Assembly: GCA_900239685.1 (NCBI GenBank)
Contig: OENT01000582.1
Span: 1 to 64,000 of the forward strand
Direction: 5' to 3'
Length of the DNA: 64,000 nucleotides
Source of the DNA: Rotaria macrura
Taxonomy: Eukaryota > Rotifera > Eurotatoria > Philodinida > Philodinidae
The stretch's first letter is position 1; the number at the start of each line of letters is the position of its first letter. The translations under genes and the position numbers were made by a program. Below are positions 51,190-62,728 of the stretch, piece after piece. The notes beneath the pieces are model-generated. The model did no database searches. It was not told the origin of the DNA and saw nothing but the letters and a program-made list of their open reading frames with translations.

Positions 51190-52804
51190 TCACGTATGAA
51201 TGTCAAAAGAAAATGGTTCGAATAAAATATAGAGGAGATATGAGAGCATGGCGGTGTCCAAGTGAACTATAGTTCGAAATAACTGCTCTTGTGTTGTGAC
51301 CGGGTGCTTTTCTCAACTCGTTCTTACACAGAATTGCAGAGATCCTTGCCAACATCCATACATTCTGCCATGGGTTCTTCAAAGCCAGGCCCGTTCTCAT
51401 TTTTCACTGACGTGGGGTCATCTCGAGAAATTTCTCTTACAAGTATTGCATCTATCGCTTCGCCAATCAAACGACAATGAACTTGATCAACACACTCAGA
51501 AGACAGTTTCCATGCTGAAGATGATGCCTCGAAAACGTATGATTCGTCCTTCTCTTCACCAAGTGTCCTTCTACAGTCGGCAAGACGAAACGGCGTGATC
51601 GTTGTTCTCTTCTCAAACTGGCATTTATCGATTTTTAGGTCGAAGTCCGTTTTGCCCTTTTCAACATGCCATTCCCCACAGTAAAGGAGACGAAGAAAAT
51701 GAAAGAACTCAATCCTTAGCGAGTAGGATAAAGAAATCAAGGTGAAAGAAGACAGAACCCAAGTCTTTATCTCCGTTGAATTTATTGAGAATCGAAGATC
51801 GTCACAAGTAATACCATCTTCTGTGAAAACATCAGACTAGATTCGAATCAATTGAAGAGCATCAGTGTTGGCTTAGGTTTCGTTCGGATCGACTGAGATC
51901 ACCTTTGGTTTCAACGCAGTCGGATGTTGTTAAATGGTAACATCAATACATTTAATTATCGAAGTAGACGGGACAATTCATCTTAACTGTAGAATATGAA
52001 TGTAGCTAGGCTAACAGTGACAATAAATCTCTTTTTGCTTCTGGTATTTATTGAATGTTAGCATAGAGAACGAAGAAGTTCCTTCGATTTCAATCTTCGT
52101 TTGGATCTGTGAAACTAATTAGTTAGATTCAGCTGTGTCATGTGTCGAAAGATTTCTTTCTCTCGTCAATCGTCAATCTGTTCTGTCGCAGCAGTCGAAT
52201 CATGACAATATAACAGGTAACCATTCGAATAAAAGTCTCCTCTCGATCGATTGCCTCGATTTCGACTAGCGTATACATAGCTAAATCTGTCTGTGAACAA
52301 TTCAATGTAGTCTCGAACCCGTAGAAGTGTTGAACAACGACGAAACACTTCGGTGTGTGGAACTATTGCTGATAAATGTTACAAAATCAACTAAGAAAAG
52401 AATCGTTTCTTTGAAATACACAAATAAAAGTTATACAACAGTGAGAAGCTAATAAGTTGTTCGTTCAAATTATTCGTCTAGTTGTTCGCCGCAACTTTGA
52501 AGTAGCCCGTCGATCATTGATTGCAACATCGACTTTTCGTCGTGCTCTTCGGAAAAGAGATTATAGAAGAAGTACATATATGAATTGTGTCAAACACGAA
52601 ATTTTTAAATCAGGATCATAATATTCTATCGAATATCTCTAGTTTTGCTCGGTAGTCTTCGTGCCTCTCTGAAAACAATCGACTTATTTATCATGAGGTT
52701 TCAACGATTTATTTAAATAAATAAATCCACAGAATTTGAATAACAAGAAAGGAAGAAAAAACTGAAACAATTAAATCCTGAAAACGGGAGATATGTGAAG
52801 AGAA
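51190..52804. other. Intergenic region, one candidate ORF
   Basis: A minus-strand frame (51324-51740, 138 codons from an alternative TTG start) has protein-like stretches (TTITPFRLADCRRTLGEEKD), but two plus-strand frames are open in the same place and no ATG or splice site supports it. Nothing else was seen. Confidence 0.35.
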
Positions 52805-52812
52805 GGGGTAGG
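52805..52812. repeat. hAT target-site duplication, left
   Basis: GGGGTAGG, identical to 53487-53494. Confidence 0.85.
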
Positions 52813-53486
52813 CAGTGCTCCCAATAGAAATCCCAAACAAAATGTACATGTAAACTTACTTGTATGAGCAAAGTGTACGTTTAAACTTTGTTATTAGCAC
52901 CAAATTGTACAAAGCGTACAGAAACCAATTTTTTCGATATAAAAAACAAAAAGTATTGCTCGTTTTGCAGTGATGAATATAAACTGAGACTTAGAAAGCA
53001 ATTAGCAGGGATAGCAGGAGTGTGAAAGAGATATAAGGATCACCTGCCTGAAAAAAATTTGGCTCAGGCTTTCTCGGAGTTTTCGACCAACTGTATTTCT
53101 TCATTTCAGTCAAAGCACCGTCACCATCACACTGTTGTCTATGCGAATCACATCAATCAGTGTGAAAGTGTGATTGAAATTAAGAACAATGCAACTAAGC
53201 CTCTCATTCCGACCCCCTTGCGTCCACATGCAAATAAATGATAAATAGACATACTGTTTCATTATCGGACACAATATGAGAAGAAAATGAGTTTGAACAA
53301 AAAAACTAATTCAACGGTCACAGTCTAATATCTAATACAGTAGGCAAAGTTCTAGAATCAAAGTGTGAATAGTTGTTGCAAAATGTACCGTGTACACGTT
53401 GGTTTTTAGAGCAAAGTGTAAATCAGAATCAGCAGATGTTCGGTACATTTTACTTTTGCTTGGTACACCTGCTATTGGAAACACTG
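52813..53486. mobile_element. 674-bp hAT-type MITE
   Basis: Left end CAGTGCTCCCAATAG; right end as reverse complement CAGTGTTTCCAATAG; both lead inward to further shared AAAATGTAC-type motifs. Flanked by a perfect 8-bp duplication GGGGTAGG. Several TGTAC / GTACA motifs recur near both ends, as expected for transposase-binding subterminal sites. No coding capacity for a transposase. Confidence 0.88.
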
Positions 53487-53494
53487 GGGGTAGG
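53487..53494. repeat. hAT target-site duplication, right
   Basis: GGGGTAGG, matching 52805-52812. Confidence 0.85.
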
Positions 53495-54569
53495 GCTCCT
53501 GACTCGTGTATTATGCCCCTCGTAGGAAAGAGTAAGGCTAATTTATGCGAACATGTGTTAGAATCTATGTAAGATTGTCTCTTGATGTATTGTCGTTGCA
53601 GGCATATTTATCATGTGCAGTCTAAATGCGAAACAGATGATTTCAGTAAACGTATAAACGCTCGTTTTGCAGTTTCATTCGAATGAACAACAGGTTTCCT
53701 AGTCGTGCTCAGCATACGAAAAAGCCGACGGTGAGAACATGTTGTCAATGCTTGATCATTGAAATTTCATAGGCTATGCAATTAGGAATTCACGTCAGCG
53801 TTTTTAAGATGCCGATGGCTCCAACAACAAGTTGCTTAAATGCAAGAAATAAATTAAATAAATTAAATGTTTAATTACTCTATGTGCATAGAAAAGGTAA
53901 CACTTTTTGGTAGAACTACGTTGGTGTCTTCGTAAGAGTCTAAAAGTTCGGTCTAATTTCGATATTATTATCGATTAATGATAAGTTTAAGTTTGCAAAT
54001 ACAAGCAAATAAAAAGATGTTACAAAAGGGATCTGAACATGAGTCCGGAGAGTTAGCCTTTTGTACATTCAATTTAATCTTCACATTCAAGTCATCGAAC
54101 GATATGCGATAAAATCATCTATTAAACCTGCTCGATTGAAGGTAACACATGATCTAAATGCAAACGAACTATGTTGCCTTAACACACAAATCGAAGACGC
54201 ATAAAAAATGACGTGTTTTAATATTTGTCAATGAAATGTTCAGTATGAAAAGGGTCGAAACTCGCGTCCAGATTCATGGCACGCCATGCTCTCACATGAA
54301 GATGAATATGATTGAAATGAGACGTCGCCGTTGTTTCCGTTTTTGCTGATTCTTGTTTTGAACTGGATCGTTCGTTTTGTTCGCTGGAAATATCTCCGTG
54401 ATTTGATTGGACTTTCTTTGAAGTTACACAGACGAAATCTCAAACAAAATATCAGCGTCGAGTTTTATGAATTAAAATCAAACAGAAAAGATAAGACGAG
54501 ATAAATGTGCGTTTATTGACTAATGATAAGAGCGAAAGCGTTTCAGTTGCGAAGAGGTGCAGAGAAGAC
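53495..54569. promoter_or_regulatory. Upstream region of the sulfoquinovosidase gene
   Basis: No ORF of substance. An acceptor-like GAAAGCGTTTCAG ends at 54543, 26 nt before the ATG, so the mRNA probably has a 5'-UTR intron or a trans-spliced leader. An upstream ATG at 54505 is out of frame and stops after four codons. No TATA element recognised. Confidence 0.4.
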
Positions 54570-56597
54570 ATGGAGTTTTGTTTGGACTCGTTGGATAGTT
54601 TTAGCATTCGCTTGAATGGCCAACCGATTATTCAACACAGAAAAGAGCAGCCTTTGTTCTACGTTGGGAAATGTCGATCATCTTATAAAATGCACCTGGG
54701 GCATTTTCTCATTGAACATACAACCGAGATAAAACGAAGTCTCCAGGTGCAAACTATTAAAGAGACCTGCAAAAGTCAAGTCTACGAAATTCTCTTCTCC
54801 GACGAAAATCGATGTTCTGAAATTGAAATAAAATTCAAAATAGACCAAAATCGGTTGGAAATCGAATTTCCTTCTTCGTCGACGTCCGACTATATTCGAT
54901 CAGTCATCGAAGGTGAACAAATAATTGAGGCGAATAGAAATAGATGTGCCGATAGTCCTCAATCAAATCTATGGTTCTCACTCGAAGCATTGCCATTTCA
55001 TCAAGAAACAATTCATGGTTGCGGTCTTCAATTTTCCGGTGATGACCTTCGACAGCAAGTCCTGCCGATTTGGGTCTCAGAATGGTATCACGATCTATTA
55101 AATCCCAGTGATAGTACCAATGTAGATATTCGTCCACCATCCAATACAACTTACCATCCTCAACCGATGTTTCGTTCGTCACGTGGTTACACCTTTTGTG
55201 CTTATGGATCGGCTTATGCTCAATTCGACTTCACCAACGAGAATTCTCATCGTTTCCATTTTACTGGTATGCCGTATCGTCTCGAGTTGACTCTCAATGG
55301 TCAATCTTCTTGTGCACGTTTATATTCCCCGTTACCCGAATGGTTACACGACGGAATTATATTAAGTATACAAGGTGGCACAGATGCGGTCGAAGAAAAA
55401 CTACGTCGCATGCACGACTGTCAAACATCGATAGCCGCCGTTTGGGCTCAGGATTGGTGTGGAAAACGAACGACATCGTTTGGAAAACGAGTCTTCTGGG
55501 ATTGGACATGGAACGAAGAATGGTATCCGAATTTAAAAGAGAAAATCATCGAATGGCGACAGAATTATAATGGCTGCCGATTTTTAGCGTATATTAATCC
55601 ATACGTAGCTGTTGACGGAACATTGTTTAAACAAGCAAACCAACAGAATTTTCTTGTCAAACGACTTGATTGTGAAAATCAAGTTTACATCATTGACTTT
55701 GGAGAATTTAACGGAGCTATTGTCGATTTAACTAATCCTGCGGCATTTCAATGGTATAAGACAATTATACAAAGAAACTTGATTGATTTAGGTGTATCTG
55801 GATGGATGGCTGATTTCGGCGAATACCTGCCGTGTGATGTTCGTCTTCACGTTAACATCGATGCTAGCTTAATTCATAATCTTTGGCCAATACTTTGGGC
55901 ACGATGTAATTATGAAGCTATTCGAGATGCTCGAAAACTCGGCGAAATCATTTTTTTTATGCGCAGTGGATATTTGAATGTTCAGCGATATTGTTCACTA
56001 TTCTGGACCGGTGATCAATCGGTTAGTTTCTCCAGTCATACTGGCCTTCCGGCTGCTATTCGTTCGTGTCTATCATTATCGTTGAGTAATGTTCTTTGCG
56101 TTCATTCGGATATAGGAGGATATTTCGGTCGAACGATACACCGGACTCGGCAACTTCTTTTACGTTGGTGTGAGATCGAAGCATTTAATATCGTTATGCG
56201 CACGCATGAAGGAAATCGACCGAATGCAAATGTGCAATTCGATGATGATGATCAATGTCGAAGGTTCTTCTCACGAATGAGTCGAATTCATTTTCATTTA
56301 AAACCTTATTTTCGTCATGTTCTTCAATGTGCCTACGAACAAGAACAATCTTCTCTTACTCGTCACACAGATTTGCAATATTTCGTTGGCCATGATCTTT
56401 TCATTGCGCCAGTTGTCGAAGATAACGTTGACGAATGGAATGTATCTATACCGCATGGGCAATGGATTCATATCTGGACAAATAAATTATACGAGACAAG
56501 TCAATGCCGAATCGATGCACCTATTGGTCAACCGCCCGTTTTCTACAGATCTACAAGTCAATGGAAATCCCTCTTTCAACAAATACAACATTTCTAA
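54570..56597 (+). CDS. Sulfoquinovosidase, GH31 (YihQ type)
   Basis: Intronless, 675 aa from ATG 54570 (an in-frame GTG at 54507 lies before a splice acceptor and is rejected). GH31 alpha-glycosidase cleaving sulfoquinovose from sulfoquinovosyl glycerol or diacylglycerol. N-terminal beta-sandwich includes GCGLQFSGDDLRQQVLPIWV; the catalytic barrel includes AQDWCGKRTTSFGKRVFWDW, GWMADFGEYLP (nucleophile Asp415) and FWTGDQ (acid/base Asp482). The spacing of 67 residues equals that of Asp405 and Asp472 in E. coli YihQ. The sulfonate-recognition set QQRWY is complete: Gln268, Gln294, Arg307, Trp310, Tyr518 (YihQ 262, 288, 301, 304, 508). Length is near YihQ (678). No secretion signal is apparent, so it may act inside the cell or after uptake. 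No sulfoglycolysis gene lies nearby. Bacterial origin by horizontal transfer is inferred from family distribution and lack of introns. Confidence 0.93.
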   Translation: MEFCLDSLDSFSIRLNGQPIIQHRKEQPLFYVGKCRSSYKMHLGHFLIEHTTEIKRSLQVQTIKETCKSQVYEILFSDENRCSEIEIKFKIDQNRLEIEFPSSSTSDYIRSVIEGEQIIEANRNRCADSPQSNLWFSLEALPFHQETIHGCGLQFSGDDLRQQVLPIWVSEWYHDLLNPSDSTNVDIRPPSNTTYHPQPMFRSSRGYTFCAYGSAYAQFDFTNENSHRFHFTGMPYRLELTLNGQSSCARLYSPLPEWLHDGIILSIQGGTDAVEEKLRRMHDCQTSIAAVWAQDWCGKRTTSFGKRVFWDWTWNEEWYPNLKEKIIEWRQNYNGCRFLAYINPYVAVDGTLFKQANQQNFLVKRLDCENQVYIIDFGEFNGAIVDLTNPAAFQWYKTIIQRNLIDLGVSGWMADFGEYLPCDVRLHVNIDASLIHNLWPILWARCNYEAIRDARKLGEIIFFMRSGYLNVQRYCSLFWTGDQSVSFSSHTGLPAAIRSCLSLSLSNVLCVHSDIGGYFGRTIHRTRQLLLRWCEIEAFNIVMRTHEGNRPNANVQFDDDDQCRRFFSRMSRIHFHLKPYFRHVLQCAYEQEQSSLTRHTDLQYFVGHDLFIAPVVEDNVDEWNVSIPHGQWIHIWTNKLYETSQCRIDAPIGQPPVFYRSTSQWKSLFQQIQHF

Positions 56598-59500
56598 AAC
56601 TATTCTTTTTCAACATTTTGTTCTGCAGTTTATTTTTCCCGATGAGACAATCTCGTCAATGGATAGATTTTCTTTCAACTTATATTATGTTCATTACTAC
56701 GACTCATTGCCTAGATTTAAAACATAGCACAGTTCCTACCATCTCATCTGCTCTTTCCGAGTCACGGTTACTCGACTCAATTCTCAAACCATGACTTAGG
56801 ATTATTTTGAAAACATCGTCAACGAATTTCATTCAGAGAACCAGCCCAATCATTCACCAATTCCATGATTTTTAAAAAAACATTCTGAACGTTTCAGTCA
56901 AAGTCAATTGTTTACTGTTGACATAAACGAGATCGACTCAAAATATATTCGAAAAAGCCACTGTTGAAAAAAGGTTACATTTTTGGAAAAAATCGTCTAT
57001 TTTATAGAAAACTTTAGGAATGTTTGAAAACTCAATGGAGCGATGAATGATTAGGTTAGAGCTTCGTATGAAGTTCGTTGACGGCGTTTTCAACATAATC
57101 CTGCAGCATGGATTGAGAATCGAGTCGAACATCGATGACTCGGAAGGATAAGATCAGATGGTAGAAACTGTGTTACGGTTTGCATCTAGACAATCAATCG
57201 TAATAATGAACATGACATAAATCGGAACAAAATCGTTCAGTTGAAGAGATCGTCTCGTCGAAGGAACTTTTTCATTTCATCATTTCCCCGTTGTCTAGGA
57301 AGTTGATTCAAGACTATGTTACACTTATAAATCATAATATCGATCAATCATCGTGGAATACTCTTTATTTCAATATTTCATTGGCGGATTTCAGGAAAGA
57401 AGCCCACCGTCGAAATCTCAGCGATATTCAAATATATAACATCGATGAGGCTAAAGACGCGACACGAGAATCGTCTAGTTATTGCTGAAACATTGAGCCA
57501 AGAACCTTTCACTGTGCCTTTACATAAAAACGATTGTTCAAACTGTTTGCGAACTCGTTCGGTTATTATATAAGTGAATATTTCGTCGAATATGACGAAA
57601 TTGCAACACAAAATAATCTTTTATGGTTGACAGTCTCCCCTCTACAGATGGGAAGAACGGCAATTTCTTCTATAATTCAACGGTGTTTCTCTTTTCGGTT
57701 TGAGACCTTGTTTCAGGGAAAGCGGAAACATTTTCAAAATATAACACGTTGGAGGAGAGCCGTTGTCAAAAACAAACACTAAACAAAGCACCGGATACGA
57801 GATCGCACTCCAGTGTGTCTTTTTACGATTCAACTGTGTTTCGTTGAACTTTTTCTGTACTTAACTCCTAGATAATGGCATTCACTGCATGTTCTTTGAA
57901 TAGATATTAACAGTTAGTCCGCTTCAGTGATTATCGTGTGATCATAATGGTAATGCAGAGCATTTTGGAACGGGCTACAATTGTCTGCACGTGTCTTTGG
58001 TAGAAGTCGTCTGTTTGTTTTTCAGTCAGACATTTCAAGAAAGTATGCATTCCATTCTATGGACTACAGCGTCTTTTACTTATCGATTTCGATATAACAC
58101 AAAGAAAGCCAAGGTATTACACTAAAACCCATGCAGTTCTACACGAAATTAGAAAGGAGACAAAAGTCGAGAAAATTCGATTATAATTATATCGATCATC
58201 TTCCAACAACTCTTCACGTATGTGTAGGAGTTATCGAATATTTCATCGACTTCAGTAGAAGCATGTACTCACCTACGGTTATTTTATGGCATACGAATAC
58301 GACGGCTGAATGATAAGATTGTGCTTTAAATAAAAAGAAAAATCAGGGAATAGTGACACGCTAAGAGACGACGTATTACTCTAATGAAGATCACGAACAA
58401 CCAAAAGGCAGCCTCCTGGTCTGCATCAGAGATTTGAATATAAATAAATCAAAAACAGAGAGCAAATGGGTTCTTGATTTCCATTGACAATGTACCTCAT
58501 GGTGTTAAAAAGAATAAAGTGATCAGCTTGACGAATGTGCATCGCATGGGAAATAAGTGTTCAACAAGAACAGTTCATGAAGATAATTGTTGAAGATCTC
58601 AAAATCTAAAAGAAGAAACAAAAGCTTCGACTTTTCAATGATGCTGTACAAGCGAAACAAAGTGTACTTTTATCTTACAAAGTAATCAAAGGCTCTTGGT
58701 TTCTATTCCAAAGCTAGAAAACAGAGTACTTTGGGTATTTTGCTTCTGCTTAACGTACATAACGTTAAAAACACTTTTTCATATCGTGAAAAACTACTAT
58801 GCGAATATGTTCAACTGCATTCGTCGACCAGTAAAACAAGAATTAGATTCCCAATTCTTTCTATTTGTCAACACGTTCAATTATTGATTGATCAGTCTTT
58901 CTTTTTCTCTAAATTATTTATCAGCGTTTTACTCGGTTGAGAGATCAGCGTTCGCTTCTCCTGCTCTTATAAATTTATTTTTCAATCTTGACGATACAGC
59001 CCCATATAAAATCAGTGCAATCGGGCTCGTCAGATATCTGATGAATGCGAGAAAAAGGAATAATTGATTATCACGAGTGATTAGAATTATTTATTGCAGA
59101 GCAAAATCATTTCAAAACGATCCATCAAGCATGTTCAGCAACAATTAGCCTCGTCTTTTGTTCAACAATTGATTCGCTCAATTGAATATTTATTTCGAAG
59201 AAGCAGATCTCGATAGTCTTCAAGATAAAGCTTTCTTCCGATTGGCATAGTGTGTCTTGATTTAAAAATATCAACCGTCAATTTTTTTAGGTCAACGCTT
59301 TACACTTCTCTTTCGATCGTTTCACTGCCATGCGACGATAAAGGTTAAAGACTAGCGAGAATTCGCTTACTCATTCTTCCCAACTAATCGTCTCAAATGA
59401 AAAGGTCACCCATCATCCAATTGATTTCCTTACAATAAAATCGAAAATGAAACGTCAAAACTCGTTTCACACGTTTTCTTGGTGACGAGAAAGATAGAAT

Positions 59501-60215
59501 CTGTGAGTGACATCGACGACCAGATGTGCAGTTCTGCTACAAACGTCCCATCAAAAGGTGTAAGTTTGTCAATATTCTTTGAACTTGTACTTGACGATTT
59601 CGACGCAGATAAAAAAGAATCATCGATATTGGAATTGCCAACGATAACCTTTACGTATGCCTCTATTGTGGAAACGAATCGCCATCGAACAGACCGAAAT
59701 CTGTTCGGCATGATTGAATAAAACATTTGAGATGAGTATGAACGTTTTACTAAGATTTTATTCATTCAATGAGTCGAACCACTCAACATCCGATTCGTTC
59801 ATTTCGCATGAATTTAAAGAAAACGAAACTGGGTGGAAATGACGAAAAATCTAAGATGGGTTCGTGATTGAGGAATCAATTTATTCTTGACGAATCATTT
59901 GAATGCATCAGAGAAATGATATTACTTGACTATTGCCTCTACGAGCGAGCATTCATGAACGAAGTCTGATGAAAAGAAATACGTTTTAGTGTTTCGGTGA
60001 AAAGTTAATCGAAGTCATGTCGAGTTCGTCACAATCAGTTTGTTTTCGCTTTTATTTCTAATCCGTGAACGAGCCAGATCCTCGATATATCTACCGATAA
60101 CAAGAGAGCGCCTCGTCGTTTTCCTTACTCGAGTTCCACCATTTTATCAATTGTCTTAGGTGAGTCAGCATCTCGTTGAAAATCAATCGTTTTCATTTAC
60201 AAGCATTCATCATTT
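56598..60215. other. Intergenic region without firm gene
   Basis: The 3' side of the sulfoquinovosidase gene has no canonical AATAAA close to the stop. An exon-like frame at 57294-57488 follows an acceptor (CCCCGTTGTCTAG) but lacks a start. At 59430-59765 both strands are open, with no decisive feature. Nothing else recognised. Confidence 0.4.
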
Positions 60216-60880
60216 ATGTGTGAGCAACGAAAGAACTCTCTCAAATATGGAAACACAGTGATGATCACTCCGGTTAACTTTAACGGACGGCCGATAGAAG
60301 TAGCTGCAATTGGGCATTTAACACATCGAAACTATTCTAGGGTTCGAGCGTCGCTTAGGGGTGCGTCACACTGCCAATATACTATTGAAATTGAATTCCA
60401 TCTATTACTCTATCATTAAAAACGTCGTTTTATTTTTATAAAGTTCGACCGACAGTGAATCGGCTAAATTTATTTGACCGCGAAGTCAAGCAGAAAAGTT
60501 TGAGAAACTGTTTCAAATTCTTCGAGCTCGCTTATTTTCCCTGAAAGCCATTGAAAACAATCGTTACTTTCTCAAAACAAAACCTTGCTGAGTGGAAAAA
60601 AGTTCGAGCTTCACCTATGCCAATACTTCATTACTCGGTCGATGTTTTGTCTATTTAACACACAGTTTAAGCCAAGGTCAATAGACGAATGCAAACCGTC
60701 TGAGTTTTCTGCATGCCTAGTCGTGCTTGCGAAAGTTTAAACCATCACTCGAGTACTAACTCAAGTATTGGATAGCAATGATTCGACGTATTTACTTGAT
60801 TAATTTGTTCTTTTCTCTCGTTGTAGAAAATCGTTATTAAATACGATGGAAATCCAATTCCTGCCGAGTGTTTGCCTTGA
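60216..60880 (+). CDS. Short two-exon gene model
   Basis: ATG 60216 to 60341 (donor AGG|GTTCGAG, phase 0), then 60827-60880 after a strong pyrimidine-rich acceptor (TTCTTTTCTCTCGTTGTAG), ending CCT TGA; 59 aa. Segments such as VMITPVNFNGRPIEVAAIGH and IVIKYDGNPIPAECLP look coding. Family not recognised. A further open segment after acceptor CCATGTTTCAG (60942-61040) may be an additional or alternative exon. Confidence 0.3.
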
Positions 60881-61465
60881 GAAGATCTATTCGCTTTGAA
60901 CTAATGTGTCGTTCGTTGTGTTTTGATCCATGTTTCAGTGCCGTTAACAACGGTAGAATACGGAATCGCTTTTACGGTGATTTTGATGATCTGACGAAAA
61001 CTTTCCGTGATTTCTTTTTCCAATCAGTTTCGAACTAAAGATGATCTCTGGACACAAACAATATTCTCCTCTAGATCTTCTTGACGACTTTCAAAGAAAA
61101 CTTGCCCATCGATTAGTTAACAAAGCTTCATACTCTTTCATAGCTGCAACAAATCGATTTCAGTTTGTTTAGCGGGGACATCCGATCGAGTCGACTTTAA
61201 CAACAAATTGGATTCTCCCACCTCAACACGTTTCATTTGTAACCGAAAGTTCCATTCAAATCAATACAGATAATTAAATACTTGAGTAGAAACTCGTTTA
61301 CATGCAACTTTTGACTTTATCTCATGTTCAATTACAGTTTAACTCAACATTTTCATATTGTTCTAGAGATGCTAGACAATCAATATAAAATCTTTTGCTT
61401 GAAATGGTTTGTTAAGTCACGGAGGAAACAATGAACTCGGTTGACTGGTCTATTCGTTCGCTAGG

Positions 61466-61684
61466 ATGGAAGGCTCACCGTTGGCGCCTCGTCGACACCC
61501 TAGTCGTACCTGTACATCGTGTGACACATGGACCGTTGATTCCAACAATGAATGTAATAGAATATTTCATTTCTCTGCTCTCGCTAATGTCATACCGGAG
61601 TTTGATGGGGAAATTTTCTCTCGACGTCGTTTTCCAACGAGCCCGAAATCAAATTCGAATGAACCGATGTTTTCTAATTGTTAA
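61466..61684 (+). CDS. Small Ser/Pro-rich ORF, 72 aa
   Basis: ATG 61466 lies one base after an acceptor-like TCGTTCGCTAG, as in spliced-leader genes. The product is basic at the N-terminus with a CTSCDTW motif and a Ser/Pro/Arg-rich end. An overlapping longer frame on the same strand (61431-61730) is an alternative. No family recognised. Confidence 0.3.
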   Translation: MEGSPLAPRRHPSRTCTSCDTWTVDSNNECNRIFHFSALANVIPEFDGEIFSRRRFPTSPKSNSNEPMFSNC

Positions 61685-61975
61685 AGTCAATCGCACGTCA
61701 AAGATTTGCCGTCGAAAGAATGATAGTTGAGTGCGAGTTGGTTTGCCTTAGAGTAATTTTGGGAAAACGACGAATTCTGAAATGAACTCGACTTGACGTC
61801 TACAAGTCGACGGTGTTGATGAAATGATGAAGAGAAAGATAAGGATAGAAATCGTATATTTGAAAATCGTTTTTTAAGTGGATAAATGTGAGAAAAAGAA
61901 AAACGAAAATCCAATCGAAAGTTTGAATTACTATATAACTGACAAGTGACAAGTAAGCCGTCAGATAAACGTTCA

Positions 61976-61996
61976 TTTATTTGTGTCCGCTTTATT
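61976..61996 (-). promoter_or_regulatory. Poly(A) signals for minus-strand gene
   Basis: Two AATAAA motifs on the minus strand about 170-190 nt past the stop codon at 62164. Confidence 0.4.
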
Positions 61997-62163
61997 TTGA
62001 TTCGACGTTATCCAGAATGGAAAAACATTGTCAGTAAAGCAATAACTATTTACAAAGTGAAGGAAAGAGAACGAGTCAGCTCATATGTACAGAATATTAA
62101 AAAGAGAAAAAGATGAAGAAAAGGAAAAGGAGAGAACGGCGAAGAGAGGCCGGCTGAGATATT

Positions 62164-62694
62164 TCATCGCTTCGTCTTCGTTGTTCGCTGTTGATCCGAT
62201 TTGAATCGTTTGTAATCCATGTCGCTACTGTTTCGAGAATAATTGTCTTGACGATCGCGCTTTTTTATTGTAAATGGAAAACAAAACAAGTTGAATTTAT
62301 TTCGCTATTCCCAATGAAATTTAGAACAAATTACTTGTGACAACGAATAATTTTGGTGATTGGCCGAAAATAAGCTTTGATGGTTCGAACCTGTTGGAGA
62401 ATAAATGTTTGTTCGTGACGGATTTTCAATCGTAATTAAACCATAGTTAACTAATGTTGTTATTGATTGAACGATTTCTCGAATATGAGGATCAACGAAA
62501 CCAAAGGTTTGTAACGAATGCTGGAAAAGAAATCAGATGCAAACGCGTTTTTCTTATGAGATTTTGACAAATAGAAATGATCTTACGACAAGCGAATCGA
62601 CGTTTATATGATTTGTTCCACCAGCGTTGATTAGGATTTGAGATAATCGTTGCAAGCCACTCAATTGAAGTGAAAGATTTGACGAGGAATTCAT
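62164..62694 (-). CDS. 3' part of a multi-exon gene, unknown function
   Basis: Three phase-0 exons: 62694-62587 (from the first in-frame ATG; the exon opens at an acceptor TGATTTAG near 62728), 62520-62335 and 62259-62164; 129 aa in this model. The first two exons are helical and Leu/Ile-rich (QLSGLQRLSQILINAGG, FGFVDPHIREIVQSITTLV); the last is a basic, Arg/Lys/Ser/Asp-rich tail (RDRQDNYSRNSSD) ending KTKR, like tails of RNA-binding proteins. The exon opens in phase 1, so earlier coding exons may exist further upstream, but none was found before 64000. All introns are short GT-AG. Confidence 0.6.
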
Positions 62695-62728
62695 TGATAT
62701 TAACCCATTCAATTTTCCGTCTAAATCA

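Noticed and set aside
51289..51598. Two overlapping plus-strand ORFs
   Set aside because: Three frames are open here, composition is not convincing, and no splice or start context supports any of them.
54507..54569. GTG-initiated extension of the sulfoquinovosidase
   Set aside because: A splice acceptor ends at 54543 and the first in-frame ATG is 54570, which gives the family's usual length.
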